This document shows, in pieces, positions 1 through 5,575 of a stretch of DNA of 6,915 nt. The translations under genes were made by a program, and so were the position numbers. This DNA is from Clostridia bacterium (lineage in GTDB: Bacteria > Bacillota > Clostridia > Oscillospirales > Acutalibacteraceae). Each line of letters starts with the position of its first letter. Within the stretch, counting starts at the first letter, position 1. The stretch lies in contig CAAENL010000158.1 in assembly GCA_900757335.1 (NCBI GenBank), positions 1-6,915 on the forward strand. The letters run 5' to 3'. Below the pieces are notes generated by a model, which was not told the DNA's origin, did not search any database, and was given only the letters and a program-made list of their open reading frames with translations.

Positions 1-558
1 GGAGCTTACAAATATCATTTTTATAATCCTTCTACCGAAAAAAATTTTATGGGAGAAAAATTTTCGGCTTTTACAAAATGCGTAAACCACTTCAATAAAG
101 CGATAGAATATTATTTAAATCGCAATAAGCTTAAAGCTTACGAAGAATTGGGAAGGTCGATTCATTTTATGGAAGATCTTAATACGCCCGTACATACGGG
201 GTATGACGCGTATACTGATGTAGTTTTTAAATTTCCTCTTCACGTAAGATTTGAAAAAATATGTGATTCAATTATGAAAGAATGCAAATGTGATATTTCA
301 AATGAAGATTTGCTCTATTTTTCTTCAAATAATATAGAGTCCTTGGCAAAATCGAGTTCGCTTCTTTCAAGTGATAATTATTATTACCTTGTAAATAGAG
401 AAAGTGTTGACGATGGAGAATTTAGCGAAAAATCCATTGCTCGTAATGCAGTCGCCAATGCTCAGCACAATGTAACTGGTATGATTTATAAGTTTTTTTC
501 TCAGATAAAAAAATTAATTTTAAAAGGTGGTCTTGATTATGTGTCAGAACAAGATTAA
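1..558 (+). CDS. zinc-dependent phospholipase C (3' part, 5' end outside window)
   Basis: Likely hydrolyses phosphatidylcholine-type phospholipids outside the cell, like clostridial alpha-toxin and Bacillus cereus PC-PLC. The frame is open from base 1, so the apparent ATG at 49 is internal: the 16 residues before it (HFYNPSTEKNF) already match the family's HFWDPDT segment. Metal ligands visible, aligned by eye to alpha-toxin: His in HFYNP (H68), HFMED (H126 and D130), TPVH (H136), and LHVRFE (H148 and E152). The ligands from the mature N-terminus (W1, H11, D56) lie upstream. The conserved end of the catalytic domain is also present (NAQHNVTGMIYKFF, matching ANSQKGTAGYIYRF). The protein stops soon after it, so there is no C-terminal PLAT/C2-like domain; this is a one-domain enzyme like PC-PLC. 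A signal peptide is expected upstream but cannot be seen. Its 3' end overlaps the next gene by 20 bases, so the two are translationally linked. Family assignment is strong; substrate is inference. Confidence 0.93.
   Translation, partial: GAYKYHFYNPSTEKNFMGEKFSAFTKCVNHFNKAIEYYLNRNKLKAYEELGRSIHFMEDLNTPVHTGYDAYTDVVFKFPLHVRFEKICDSIMKECKCDISNEDLLYFSSNNIESLAKSSSLLSSDNYYYLVNRESVDDGEFSEKSIARNAVANAQHNVTGMIYKFFSQIKKLILKGGLDYVSEQD
525..530 (+). promoter_or_regulatory. ribosome-binding site AGGTGG inside the phospholipase gene
   Basis: AGGTGG lies 8 bases before ATG 539 and inside the coding sequence of the upstream phospholipase gene. It favours ATG 539 over the in-frame GTG at 527, which would overlap the site itself. 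Confidence 0.6.
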
Positions 559-1126
559 TTTAAGAAAAATGTTTTTTATAATGTTTATTACATATTTTTC
601 GTTTTTGTTTGGGGGATTTGCGGTTAAAGCTGAAGATGCAATTGATTATATTTTCCCTAATGAAAATGAATCTTCTTCGGAATTTTCCAGAGCTCAAACT
701 TTTTCCAACGGAATTACTTGTTTCGAAAAATTTAAATGTTTTAAAGAAGAAATTATTTCAATTAACGCAATAAAGAACTATAGAAGAACTGTCGAGGTTT
801 CGAAAATTTATAAAAAGAAGTCTAAAAAGAATACTCTTAAAACGCTCGCAACTTGCACTGCAAAGATAGTTATTTCTTATGATAAAGAAAAGTCCGTGCA
901 AATAAGAAAATATTCATACGATGTTAAACACAACACTCCTAATAAAAAATGGAGTCTTATGAATGTAGGAGAAATATATCCTCAGGATAAAAGTTGTTTG
1001 TTGTCTACTAAATGTGTGCTGTACAAAGAAAAATCGGGAGGAACTCACAATTATGTAATGGACGGACACTTTGATGTACTATGTACCTGTAACGGAAATA
1101 TAGGAATAAATACTGATTTACATTAA
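539..1126 (+). CDS. small secreted cysteine-containing protein, unknown function
   Basis: A 195-residue protein that I do not recognise. ATG 539 was chosen because AGGTGG sits 8 bases upstream; an in-frame GTG at 527 is a weaker alternative and the ATG at residue 11 is also possible. The N-terminus is a clear Sec signal peptide: basic KINLRK, a long Phe-rich core at about residues 11-27, then AVKA with likely cleavage after residue 31. The mature part has seven cysteines (ITC, KCF, ATC, KSC, TKC and the C-terminal LCTC), suggesting disulfides outside the cell. Its middle part (KIVISYDKE...) looks like alternating beta strands. The C-terminus carries H177-x4-C182-x3-GNI, which the next protein repeats with the same spacing, so the two are probably paralogues. 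The gene overlaps the phospholipase gene by 20 bases and is surely co-transcribed with it. A role as partner, inhibitor or co-toxin of the phospholipase is only a guess from position. Confidence 0.78.
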   Translation: MCQNKINLRKMFFIMFITYFSFLFGGFAVKAEDAIDYIFPNENESSSEFSRAQTFSNGITCFEKFKCFKEEIISINAIKNYRRTVEVSKIYKKKSKKNTLKTLATCTAKIVISYDKEKSVQIRKYSYDVKHNTPNKKWSLMNVGEIYPQDKSCLLSTKCVLYKEKSGGTHNYVMDGHFDVLCTCNGNIGINTDLH

Positions 1127-1146
1127 TATAAAAAATGCTTTTAAGC

Positions 1147-1155
1147 AAGGGGGGG
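1147..1155 (+). promoter_or_regulatory. AAGGGGGGG ribosome-binding site with a G7 run
   Basis: Seven consecutive G (1149-1155) form the Shine-Dalgarno region of the TTG-initiated gene at 1161, with 5 bases between the run and the start codon. No other G run this long occurs in this AT-rich window. Length change by strand slippage would alter the ribosome-binding site and its spacing. Confidence 0.55.
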
Positions 1156-1160
1156 TTAAA

Positions 1161-1694
1161 TTGAAAAGATTAAAAAAAATTTTTATTTGTTTTTTTGCTT
1201 CAGTTTGTTGTCTTTGCTGTTGTAATGTATACTCGATTTTTTTTGATAGTTCCTTGTTTGGAACTTCTTTTCTTCAATCGCAAACAAATAAGATTATAAA
1301 ATTGAAGGACGGAATTATAAAAAAAGAAAAAATTTCTATTATAGAATATTGTTATCCCAAAGATTTAAGTAGCATAAATGAAAAATATTTGACAGTACGA
1401 ACGGTAATTACCTATTCTTTAGAGTATACAGGAGAAGTGATTTCGGCCGTGAGTATGGAGTCAAATTTCAGATATAATTCTCATACGGAAAGGGCACAGT
1501 GTTTAAGTACTTCGCTTGGAACTGTCGAGAGTTGTGAGGGAAGCATTGTGGATGCTTTTTCTCGAAGGGCAAATATTAAAGTTGGGCAAGGTCAAAGCGT
1601 TGTGAATTTGGAATTTAAGTACAAAAATTATGTTTACGATAATACTCATTATAGAATTTCCTGCGATTACAAGGGAAATATAAAATATGGATAG
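1161..1694 (+). CDS. small secreted protein, probable paralogue of the upstream gene
   Basis: A 177-residue protein of unrecognised function. The TTG start is supported by the G7 Shine-Dalgarno run just upstream and by the classic signal-peptide N-terminus it produces: MKRLKKIF followed by a hydrophobic core. The core is odd in holding six cysteines (C10, C16, C17, C19, C20, C21). Cleavage after NVYS (residue 25) by signal peptidase I is plausible; a lipoprotein signal cannot be excluded, but no standard lipobox is visible. The mature part has three cysteines (C115, C125, C168 by my count). It shares with the preceding protein a VITYSLEY / IVISYDKE-like strand and the C-terminal NYV-x-D...H-x4-C-x3-GNI motif with exact H-C-G spacing, so both probably have the same beta-rich fold. 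It lies 34 bases after the preceding gene with no terminator between, completing a three-gene cluster with the phospholipase. Confident as a gene; function unknown. Confidence 0.78.
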   Translation: MKRLKKIFICFFASVCCLCCCNVYSIFFDSSLFGTSFLQSQTNKIIKLKDGIIKKEKISIIEYCYPKDLSSINEKYLTVRTVITYSLEYTGEVISAVSMESNFRYNSHTERAQCLSTSLGTVESCEGSIVDAFSRRANIKVGQGQSVVNLEFKYKNYVYDNTHYRISCDYKGNIKYG

Positions 1695-1788
1695 ATTATA
1701 CGAATTTGACTTTTTCTTTAAAATCAGATATAATGACAATGAAAGATATATAAATAAAAGATTAAACGCAATATTAACAAAAGGATGA
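1687..1788 (+). CDS. possible 33-residue ORF overlapping the end of the previous gene
   Basis: An ATG at 1687 overlaps the stop of the preceding gene and opens a 33-codon frame (MDRLYEFDFFFKIRYND...), ending in TGA at 1786. AAGGG at 1671-1675 lies 11 bases upstream, so translational coupling is possible. Against it, the near-consensus promoter at 1706-1734 lies inside the frame, and no homologue is recognised. It may be a small coupled peptide or simply chance in AT-rich DNA. Confidence 0.25.
   Translation: MDRLYEFDFFFKIRYNDNERYINKRLNAILTKG
1706..1734 (+). promoter_or_regulatory. near-consensus sigma-A promoter for the first double-glycine gene
   Basis: The -35 box TTGACT (1706-1711), a 17-base spacer and the -10 box TATAAT (1729-1734) match the vegetative consensus in 11 of 12 positions. 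Transcription would start near 1741, giving the gene at 1903 an untranslated leader of about 160 bases. Confidence 0.75.
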
Positions 1789-1791
1789 ATT

Positions 1792-1821
1792 ATGAAAGAT
1801 TTTTATCTAAAAATCAATTAA
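1792..1821 (+). CDS. nine-codon leader mini-ORF (MKDFYLKIN)
   Basis: ATG AAA GAT TTT TAT CTA AAA ATC AAT TAA, preceded by an AAAAGGATG ribosome-binding site ending 5 bases before the ATG. It sits about 50 bases downstream of the predicted transcription start and 81 bases ahead of the next gene. It could be a translated leader peptide; no strong attenuator hairpin is seen after it. It is in the same frame as the 33-codon ORF at 1687, separated by TGA ATT. Confidence 0.3.
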   Translation: MKDFYLKIN

Positions 1822-1839
1822 TTTATAACATGATAGAAA

Positions 1840-1867
1840 TTGTATTTTTTGTATACCGGTGTGATGC
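1840..1867 (+). promoter_or_regulatory. decayed copy of the proximal promoter of the second paralogue
   Basis: TTGTAT (1840-1845) followed by 16 bases and TGATGC (1862-1867) aligns with TTGTAT-16-TATAAT upstream of the gene at 3929. The flanking bases down to the start codon are also similar. The -10 box here has lost the consensus, so the site is probably inactive. Confidence 0.35.
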
Positions 1868-1885
1868 GGAATAAACGGTTTTTAT

Positions 1886-1890
1886 GGAGG
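1886..1890 (+). promoter_or_regulatory. ribosome-binding site GGAGG deciding the GTG start at 1903
   Basis: GGAGG lies 12 bases ahead of GTG 1903. Aligning with the second paralogue (GAGGAG...ATGGGAAAAGTAGAA against GAGGG...GTGGGGAAAGTAGAG) shows that the GTG sits exactly where the relative has ATG. This fixes the start. Confidence 0.75.
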
Positions 1891-1902
1891 GAATAAAGAG
1901 TA

Positions 1903-2139
1903 GTGGGGAAAGTAGAGAAAATAACAGAAGAAGTAATTGAAAATGAACAAGAAGTTAAAGAGCTGTTGAGCAAGCAAAGTATAGAAGATTTGTATGAATT
2001 TTTCTTAGCAAAAGACAGCACTTTAACCGAAGAAGAGTTTAACGATGAAGTATATGATATTCTCGAGTACTACTTAAAGAATATAAGTAAAGAAATAAAA
2101 AAATTAGAAGAAAACGAAACAAAGCAAATAGTCGGAGGA
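1903..2139 (+). other. Nif11-like double-glycine leader of protein 1
   Basis: Codons 1-79. The core SIEDLYEFFLAKD...L and EVYDILEYY is shared with the two other leaders. Predicted cleavage follows G79, leaving KSDIIKK as the new N-terminus. Confidence 0.75.
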
Positions 2140-3765
2140 AAAAGTGATATAATAAAAAAATCGTTGTCTGCTTCACTGTGTTTATTGACGCTAACTTCCG
2201 GGATTAATGCCTCAGCCTCGCCTACGTCGGTAAATCCGTCTTCGCAAAAGGCTGTTTCTGTTTGGAACAATAAAAAACAGGAAAAATCAGTCACGTTCGG
2301 CGAAAAAATTAAAGCTTGGGTAAAAAAGAATAAAAAAGCTCTCATTATAACAGGTAGCGTGACTGCTGCTGTTATTGCGGGAATAATTATCATCGTTGTA
2401 GTTTATAAAAATAAGAAAAATGTTAAACAGCCTAAAGATAATATTAATGTTCCTATTAAACAAACTGTAGGACAACCTAATAATAATTCTGAAAAATCAA
2501 CCACGAAACAACCTGAAAAGGATGGACAATCATCAAAAAAGTCATCAAAAATCCCATCTGCTGCGAAATCTAAACCAACAGCCACACCTTCGGAACAACC
2601 TAAAAAGGAGACCGGGCAACCACCAAAAAAAACATCAACAGCCACATCTACTGAAAAATCACCTACTGTGCATGAGAGGAGGCAGGCAGTGAGAGAGGCC
2701 CAAGAGGCTGCCCAAAAGGAACGTGAGGCTGAAACTCAACAGCAATTAATAAAAACATGCGAAAATCTTACAAACGCTGCTAATGGAAAAGTAGAGAAAG
2801 CTAAAAAATTAGCAGAAACGGCAAAATTAAAAGCCGCTAATACGAACGATGCTTACGTAGTCACAAAATTAGGCGAAGTAAATCAATTTATGGAAGAAGC
2901 AAACAAAGCGGCACAAAGAGCACAAAAAGCATTAAATGCAGCAAAAGAAGCAAAAGATTTAAAAGCATTAGAAGCAGCAGAAGCAGAAATAAGAGCAGCA
3001 AGAGATTCAGCGGAAACGGCTGTTTGTCGTGCTGAATCCACATTTAGACAATTGAATGCTCGTCTTAATGGAGTTGCAGTGGACGATATTGCTGCTTCGA
3101 AAAATCCACCAAACCCTCTAGGCCGTTCTCGAAGCGTATCTGTGTCAGGTTCTCGTCCAGATGCAAAATATGAACCTTCAACTGTTGAACGACTCTCTAA
3201 AGATGCGGGGAATTCAATTCCGAATGGAATTGTGGGCGATGGTGTGGCTGCTATTGAAAAACGAGGTGGTGGTCCGGCTGTATCACCTGGAGGAGCAATG
3301 ACTCCGAAGCAACAAGAACAGCAAATAAGAAACGCACAGAAGGCATGGAGTGAAAATCGTTCAGCCAAAATTCTTGAAATGACTGATACCTACAAGGATC
3401 ATAAGAAAAACATTGATGAATTGTTCGACCGTTTTAAATTAGCACGTAAGGAAAAATTGCCACCAAACGAAATAAGTGTACGTTTAAAAAGATTTCAAGA
3501 AGAACAAATGAGGATAGAGAGATGCCTTAAGAATTTAGGTATTATAAAAGATAATATCGGAAATTATGGATTTAAAGATCTAGAAAAATGGTACCGTGAA
3601 ATTGTAGATAAAGATTTTAAAAGATATAGTGAATTGGTTGAACATGCGGAAAAAATGTTTAACGAAGAGTGTAAGAATGACATTTATATGAATGATGCAA
3701 GAAACCAAGTGAGACAAGAATTGGAAAAACGATTTAAGCAAGCTGAAGATTCTCAAATTTTATAA
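1903..3765 (+). CDS. large double-glycine leader protein 1, TM segment plus Ala-rich coiled coil
   Basis: A 620-residue member of a three-gene paralogous set; no known cargo domain is recognised. Residues 1-79 form an acidic helical Nif11-like leader ending ETKQIVGG (G78-G79), the site where a C39 peptidase of an ABC exporter would cut. Next comes KKSLSASLCLLTLTSG...ASA (about 85-105), which reads like a complete Sec signal peptide. A basic stretch with KIKAWVKKNKK follows, then a strong transmembrane helix at about 146-168 capped by KNKK. Residues 170-255 are a Lys/Pro/Ser/Thr/Gln-rich linker. Residues 255-388 are an Ala-rich coiled coil. Residues 389-470 are Gly/Pro/Ser-rich with an SR patch (GRSRSVSVSGSR), and 470-617 form a second charged helical region. 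It starts with GTG, fixed by alignment to its paralogue, and is driven by the promoter at 1706. It may be a surface-anchored or exported effector or adhesin-like rod; both are inference. Confidence 0.93.
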   Translation: MGKVEKITEEVIENEQEVKELLSKQSIEDLYEFFLAKDSTLTEEEFNDEVYDILEYYLKNISKEIKKLEENETKQIVGGKSDIIKKSLSASLCLLTLTSGINASASPTSVNPSSQKAVSVWNNKKQEKSVTFGEKIKAWVKKNKKALIITGSVTAAVIAGIIIIVVVYKNKKNVKQPKDNINVPIKQTVGQPNNNSEKSTTKQPEKDGQSSKKSSKIPSAAKSKPTATPSEQPKKETGQPPKKTSTATSTEKSPTVHERRQAVREAQEAAQKEREAETQQQLIKTCENLTNAANGKVEKAKKLAETAKLKAANTNDAYVVTKLGEVNQFMEEANKAAQRAQKALNAAKEAKDLKALEAAEAEIRAARDSAETAVCRAESTFRQLNARLNGVAVDDIAASKNPPNPLGRSRSVSVSGSRPDAKYEPSTVERLSKDAGNSIPNGIVGDGVAAIEKRGGGPAVSPGGAMTPKQQEQQIRNAQKAWSENRSAKILEMTDTYKDHKKNIDELFDRFKLARKEKLPPNEISVRLKRFQEEQMRIERCLKNLGIIKDNIGNYGFKDLEKWYREIVDKDFKRYSELVEHAEKMFNEECKNDIYMNDARNQVRQELEKRFKQAEDSQIL

Positions 3766-3771
3766 AATTTG
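3754..3771 (+). repeat. 18-bp perfect palindrome over the stop codon
   Basis: CAAATTTTATAAAATTTG is its own reverse complement and includes the TAA of the preceding gene. It has only one G:C pair per arm and no loop, so it is a poor terminator by itself; it may be chance in AT-rich DNA or an operator-like site. Confidence 0.4.
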
Positions 3772-3772
3772 A

Positions 3773-3796
3773 AAATATAAAAATTTGTTTATATTT
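3773..3796 (+). repeat. AT-only hairpin after the first double-glycine gene
   Basis: AAATATAAA and TTTATATTT are perfect 9-base arms around a 6-base loop AATTTG. It has no G:C pairs and no T tract after it, so it is at best a weak terminator or an mRNA 3'-end structure. Confidence 0.3.
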
Positions 3797-3867
3797 GCGC
3801 AAGAAACGATTTATATTAAACTCAAATATAATAATCCCAAAAAATATTTATTTTTTAAACAAAATGA

Positions 3868-3895
3868 TTGTATTCTTGTTTAAATGTAGTATAAT
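3868..3895 (+). promoter_or_regulatory. sigma-A promoter for the second double-glycine gene
   Basis: TTGTAT (3868-3873), a 16-base spacer and a perfect TATAAT (3890-3895). Transcription would begin near 3902, about 27 bases before the ATG at 3929, with GAGGAG at 3914-3919 as ribosome-binding site. It would also drive the third paralogue. The rest of the 163-base gap (3766-3928) holds only AT-rich inverted repeats. Confidence 0.6.
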
Positions 3896-3928
3896 GGAAA
3901 ATAAAGGCTTTTTGAGGAGTGAAAATTA

Positions 3929-4156
3929 ATGGGAAAAGTAGAAAAAATAATTGAAGAAATAATGCAGGACGAAAAAGAAGTAAAACAACTAGTGAGTAAA
4001 GAAAGCATAGATGATTTGTATGAATTTTTTTTGGAAAAAGATAACACCTTAACCGAAGAAGAATTCGATAGTGAGGTTTATGATATACTTGAGAACTATT
4101 CAAAAAGTGTGAATAGGGCTTTGGAAGAAAGAGAAACTGAACAAATAGCTGGAGGA
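3929..4156 (+). other. Nif11-like double-glycine leader of protein 2
   Basis: Codons 1-76. Part of it (4001-4105) is about 92% identical in DNA to 5648-5752 in the next gene by manual count. Cleavage is predicted after G76, leaving KSNFVKN. Confidence 0.78.
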
Positions 4157-5560
4157 AAAAGTAATTTTGTGAAAAACTCTATTGCGTTACACTTAGCGGC
4201 CTTGACCTTGGGTTCGGGAATGGGTTCTTCGGCTGGTGCTTTGGGTAGAAATTTTCCTGCAGAAAATAGTTCAAGAAAAACTTTTTTTGAAAAAGTAAAG
4301 AAGTCGCTAAATCGATCCGGAGAAACCGTAAAAGGAACGTTTTATAAATTAAACGATTGGATGAATAAAAACCAAGATACTATATCTAAACTTGCCATAA
4401 CTAGTACAGGAGCTTTAATCCTTTTAGCTGTATGTTTAGGTAGGACTTCTCATAGAAATAGCGACATAGTTTCTAAGCAGATTGATCTAAATAAGTTAGA
4501 TTTGCCTATTCTTCCACTTACGTATGTTGTTTTTAAAGAAGATCCACCTAAATCTCCAGATGAGGATATATCGGTGGAGTTACCTAGACCTAAATCATCT
4601 TTAAAATCAAATTTAACAATGGGTAATGATTTAGTTGAAAAATCAACAATAAAACCCAACCCAAATCCGGATTCTACACCTACTGATACTGGGGAAAAAA
4701 GTAAAGAAAAGGCTGGAAAAAGCGGAGTGATTAGCAGTGAGGCTCTGGCTAAAGTTAGCTTGAAACATTTTTCAAGAGAAGGCACTGATGAATCAAGAGA
4801 ATCATCCTCCCACGGTGAAGGAGATATGGGAACTAAACTTGTGAAGAAAGTACTAGAATCAAAATCAAAATTAGAACCAAAATCAAAACCAAAATCAGAA
4901 CCAGTACCAGAACCAAAATCAGAAGAAGAAGCAGAGTCAGAGATACTAATAAGAAAAGGATTGGAAGAATTAGAACCAAAACTAAAAAAATTAAACTTAG
5001 AAAATGGATTAAGATTAACCGAAAAAGAAAAGGAAAAATTAAAAGCGGAAGCCACAGTAGCGTTAAAAAGAGGAGAAAGCATAAAACTTGGTGAGAGTAT
5101 GTGGTTTGGTGGTGCATTTACAGATGTTCAAAATAGGGCAGAACGTGTTTCGAGTGGATTCCGTCGCATAACGACCGACGCGAAAAGGGAATTAGAAAGG
5201 GCAAACCAAAAAAAAGCTGAATCAAAAAATAGTTTGAGTACAGCACAAAGAGCGTATGAAAGGGCTAAAGGTAAGCCAAAAGAAATATTTGATGGGATTG
5301 AAAGAAAACTTAAGAATGATCAAGAAGAATTAGAAAAAGCAGTACAAGAATATGATCGATTGGAGAAAGAATACAAAGAGGCACAATATAAAGAATTGTT
5401 AGTAAATGCGGGTTGTGCAAAACTTATGCTAGAAGCAGCATATGCTTGTATAAGCGGAGACAGGATTAAAGAGCGTACCGGAGAGGTACAAAATGCACTT
5501 CGTGAGTTGGAAGAATTTAAATTGAATAATCATGATTTAATAATGACTTTAGATTTATAA
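3929..5560 (+). CDS. large double-glycine leader protein 2, TM segment plus charged coiled coil
   Basis: A 543-residue paralogue of the preceding protein through its first ~170 residues only. The leader ends ETEQIAGG (G75-G76). A weaker hydrophobic stretch follows at about 84-104 (SIALHLAALTLGSG), then the conserved VKGTFYKLNDWMNKNQ and a transmembrane helix at about 154-171. A Pro/Ser/Lys/Glu-rich, probably disordered linker fills 175-340 and holds the KSEP-type hexanucleotide repeat. From about 340 to 535 the chain is strongly helical and charged, with long coiled-coil stretches (from EKEKEKLKAEATVALK and ERANQKKAESKNS). The last part has a short less charged patch (NAGCAKLMLEAAYACISG). ATG 3929 has GAGGAG 9 bases upstream. 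No enzymatic motif is recognised. The leader is nearly identical at DNA level to that of the next gene, while the remainder is unrelated. Probably an exported or membrane-anchored structural or effector protein; the transporter that would process it is not in this window. Confidence 0.95.
   Translation: MGKVEKIIEEIMQDEKEVKQLVSKESIDDLYEFFLEKDNTLTEEEFDSEVYDILENYSKSVNRALEERETEQIAGGKSNFVKNSIALHLAALTLGSGMGSSAGALGRNFPAENSSRKTFFEKVKKSLNRSGETVKGTFYKLNDWMNKNQDTISKLAITSTGALILLAVCLGRTSHRNSDIVSKQIDLNKLDLPILPLTYVVFKEDPPKSPDEDISVELPRPKSSLKSNLTMGNDLVEKSTIKPNPNPDSTPTDTGEKSKEKAGKSGVISSEALAKVSLKHFSREGTDESRESSSHGEGDMGTKLVKKVLESKSKLEPKSKPKSEPVPEPKSEEEAESEILIRKGLEELEPKLKKLNLENGLRLTEKEKEKLKAEATVALKRGESIKLGESMWFGGAFTDVQNRAERVSSGFRRITTDAKRELERANQKKAESKNSLSTAQRAYERAKGKPKEIFDGIERKLKNDQEELEKAVQEYDRLEKEYKEAQYKELLVNAGCAKLMLEAAYACISGDRIKERTGEVQNALRELEEFKLNNHDLIMTLDL
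4856..4924 (+). repeat. degenerate 6-base repeat encoding KS/EP dipeptides
   Basis: Codons alternate aaa/gaa with tca/cca over 23 codons (residues 310-332, ESKSKLEPKSKPKSEPVPEP). The coding strand is almost free of T. It encodes an extended, charged, Pro-rich spacer ahead of the coiled coil and is a candidate for length variation. Confidence 0.7.
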
Positions 5561-5575
5561 GGTAGGGATTTGGTA

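Noticed and set aside
49..51. ATG 49 as the start of the phospholipase gene
   Set aside because: The frame is open upstream to base 1 and encodes a conserved family segment with a zinc-ligand His, so the true start lies outside the window.
126..140. TAAGCTT-A-AAGCTTA inverted repeat
   Set aside because: It lies within conserved phospholipase coding sequence and is explained by the Lys-Leu-Lys-Ala codons.
1136..1147. TGCTT-TT-AAGCA hairpin before the TTG-started gene
   Set aside because: Loop of two bases and no T tract after it; not a credible terminator.
1687..1821. Read-through of TGA at 1786 as Trp, joining the 33-codon and 9-codon frames
   Set aside because: None of the six genes contains an in-frame TGA, and all Trp codons seen are TGG, so a UGA=Trp code is not supported.
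1855..1884. Possible terminator ACCG...CGGT followed by TTTT
   Set aside because: Only 4 base pairs around a 17-base loop; too weak for an intrinsic terminator or attenuator.
2883..3368. 161-codon open frame on the - strand opposite the first double-glycine gene
   Set aside because: It is the antisense of an Ala-rich coiled coil (GCA codons give TGC without stops); the + strand product is clearly the paralogous gene and no ribosome-binding site or family is seen.
4450..5117. Long - strand open frames rich in Leu/Val/Ile or Ser/Phe
   Set aside because: They mirror the aaa/gaa-tca/cca repeat and Ser/Glu-rich coding of the + strand gene; composition is an artefact.
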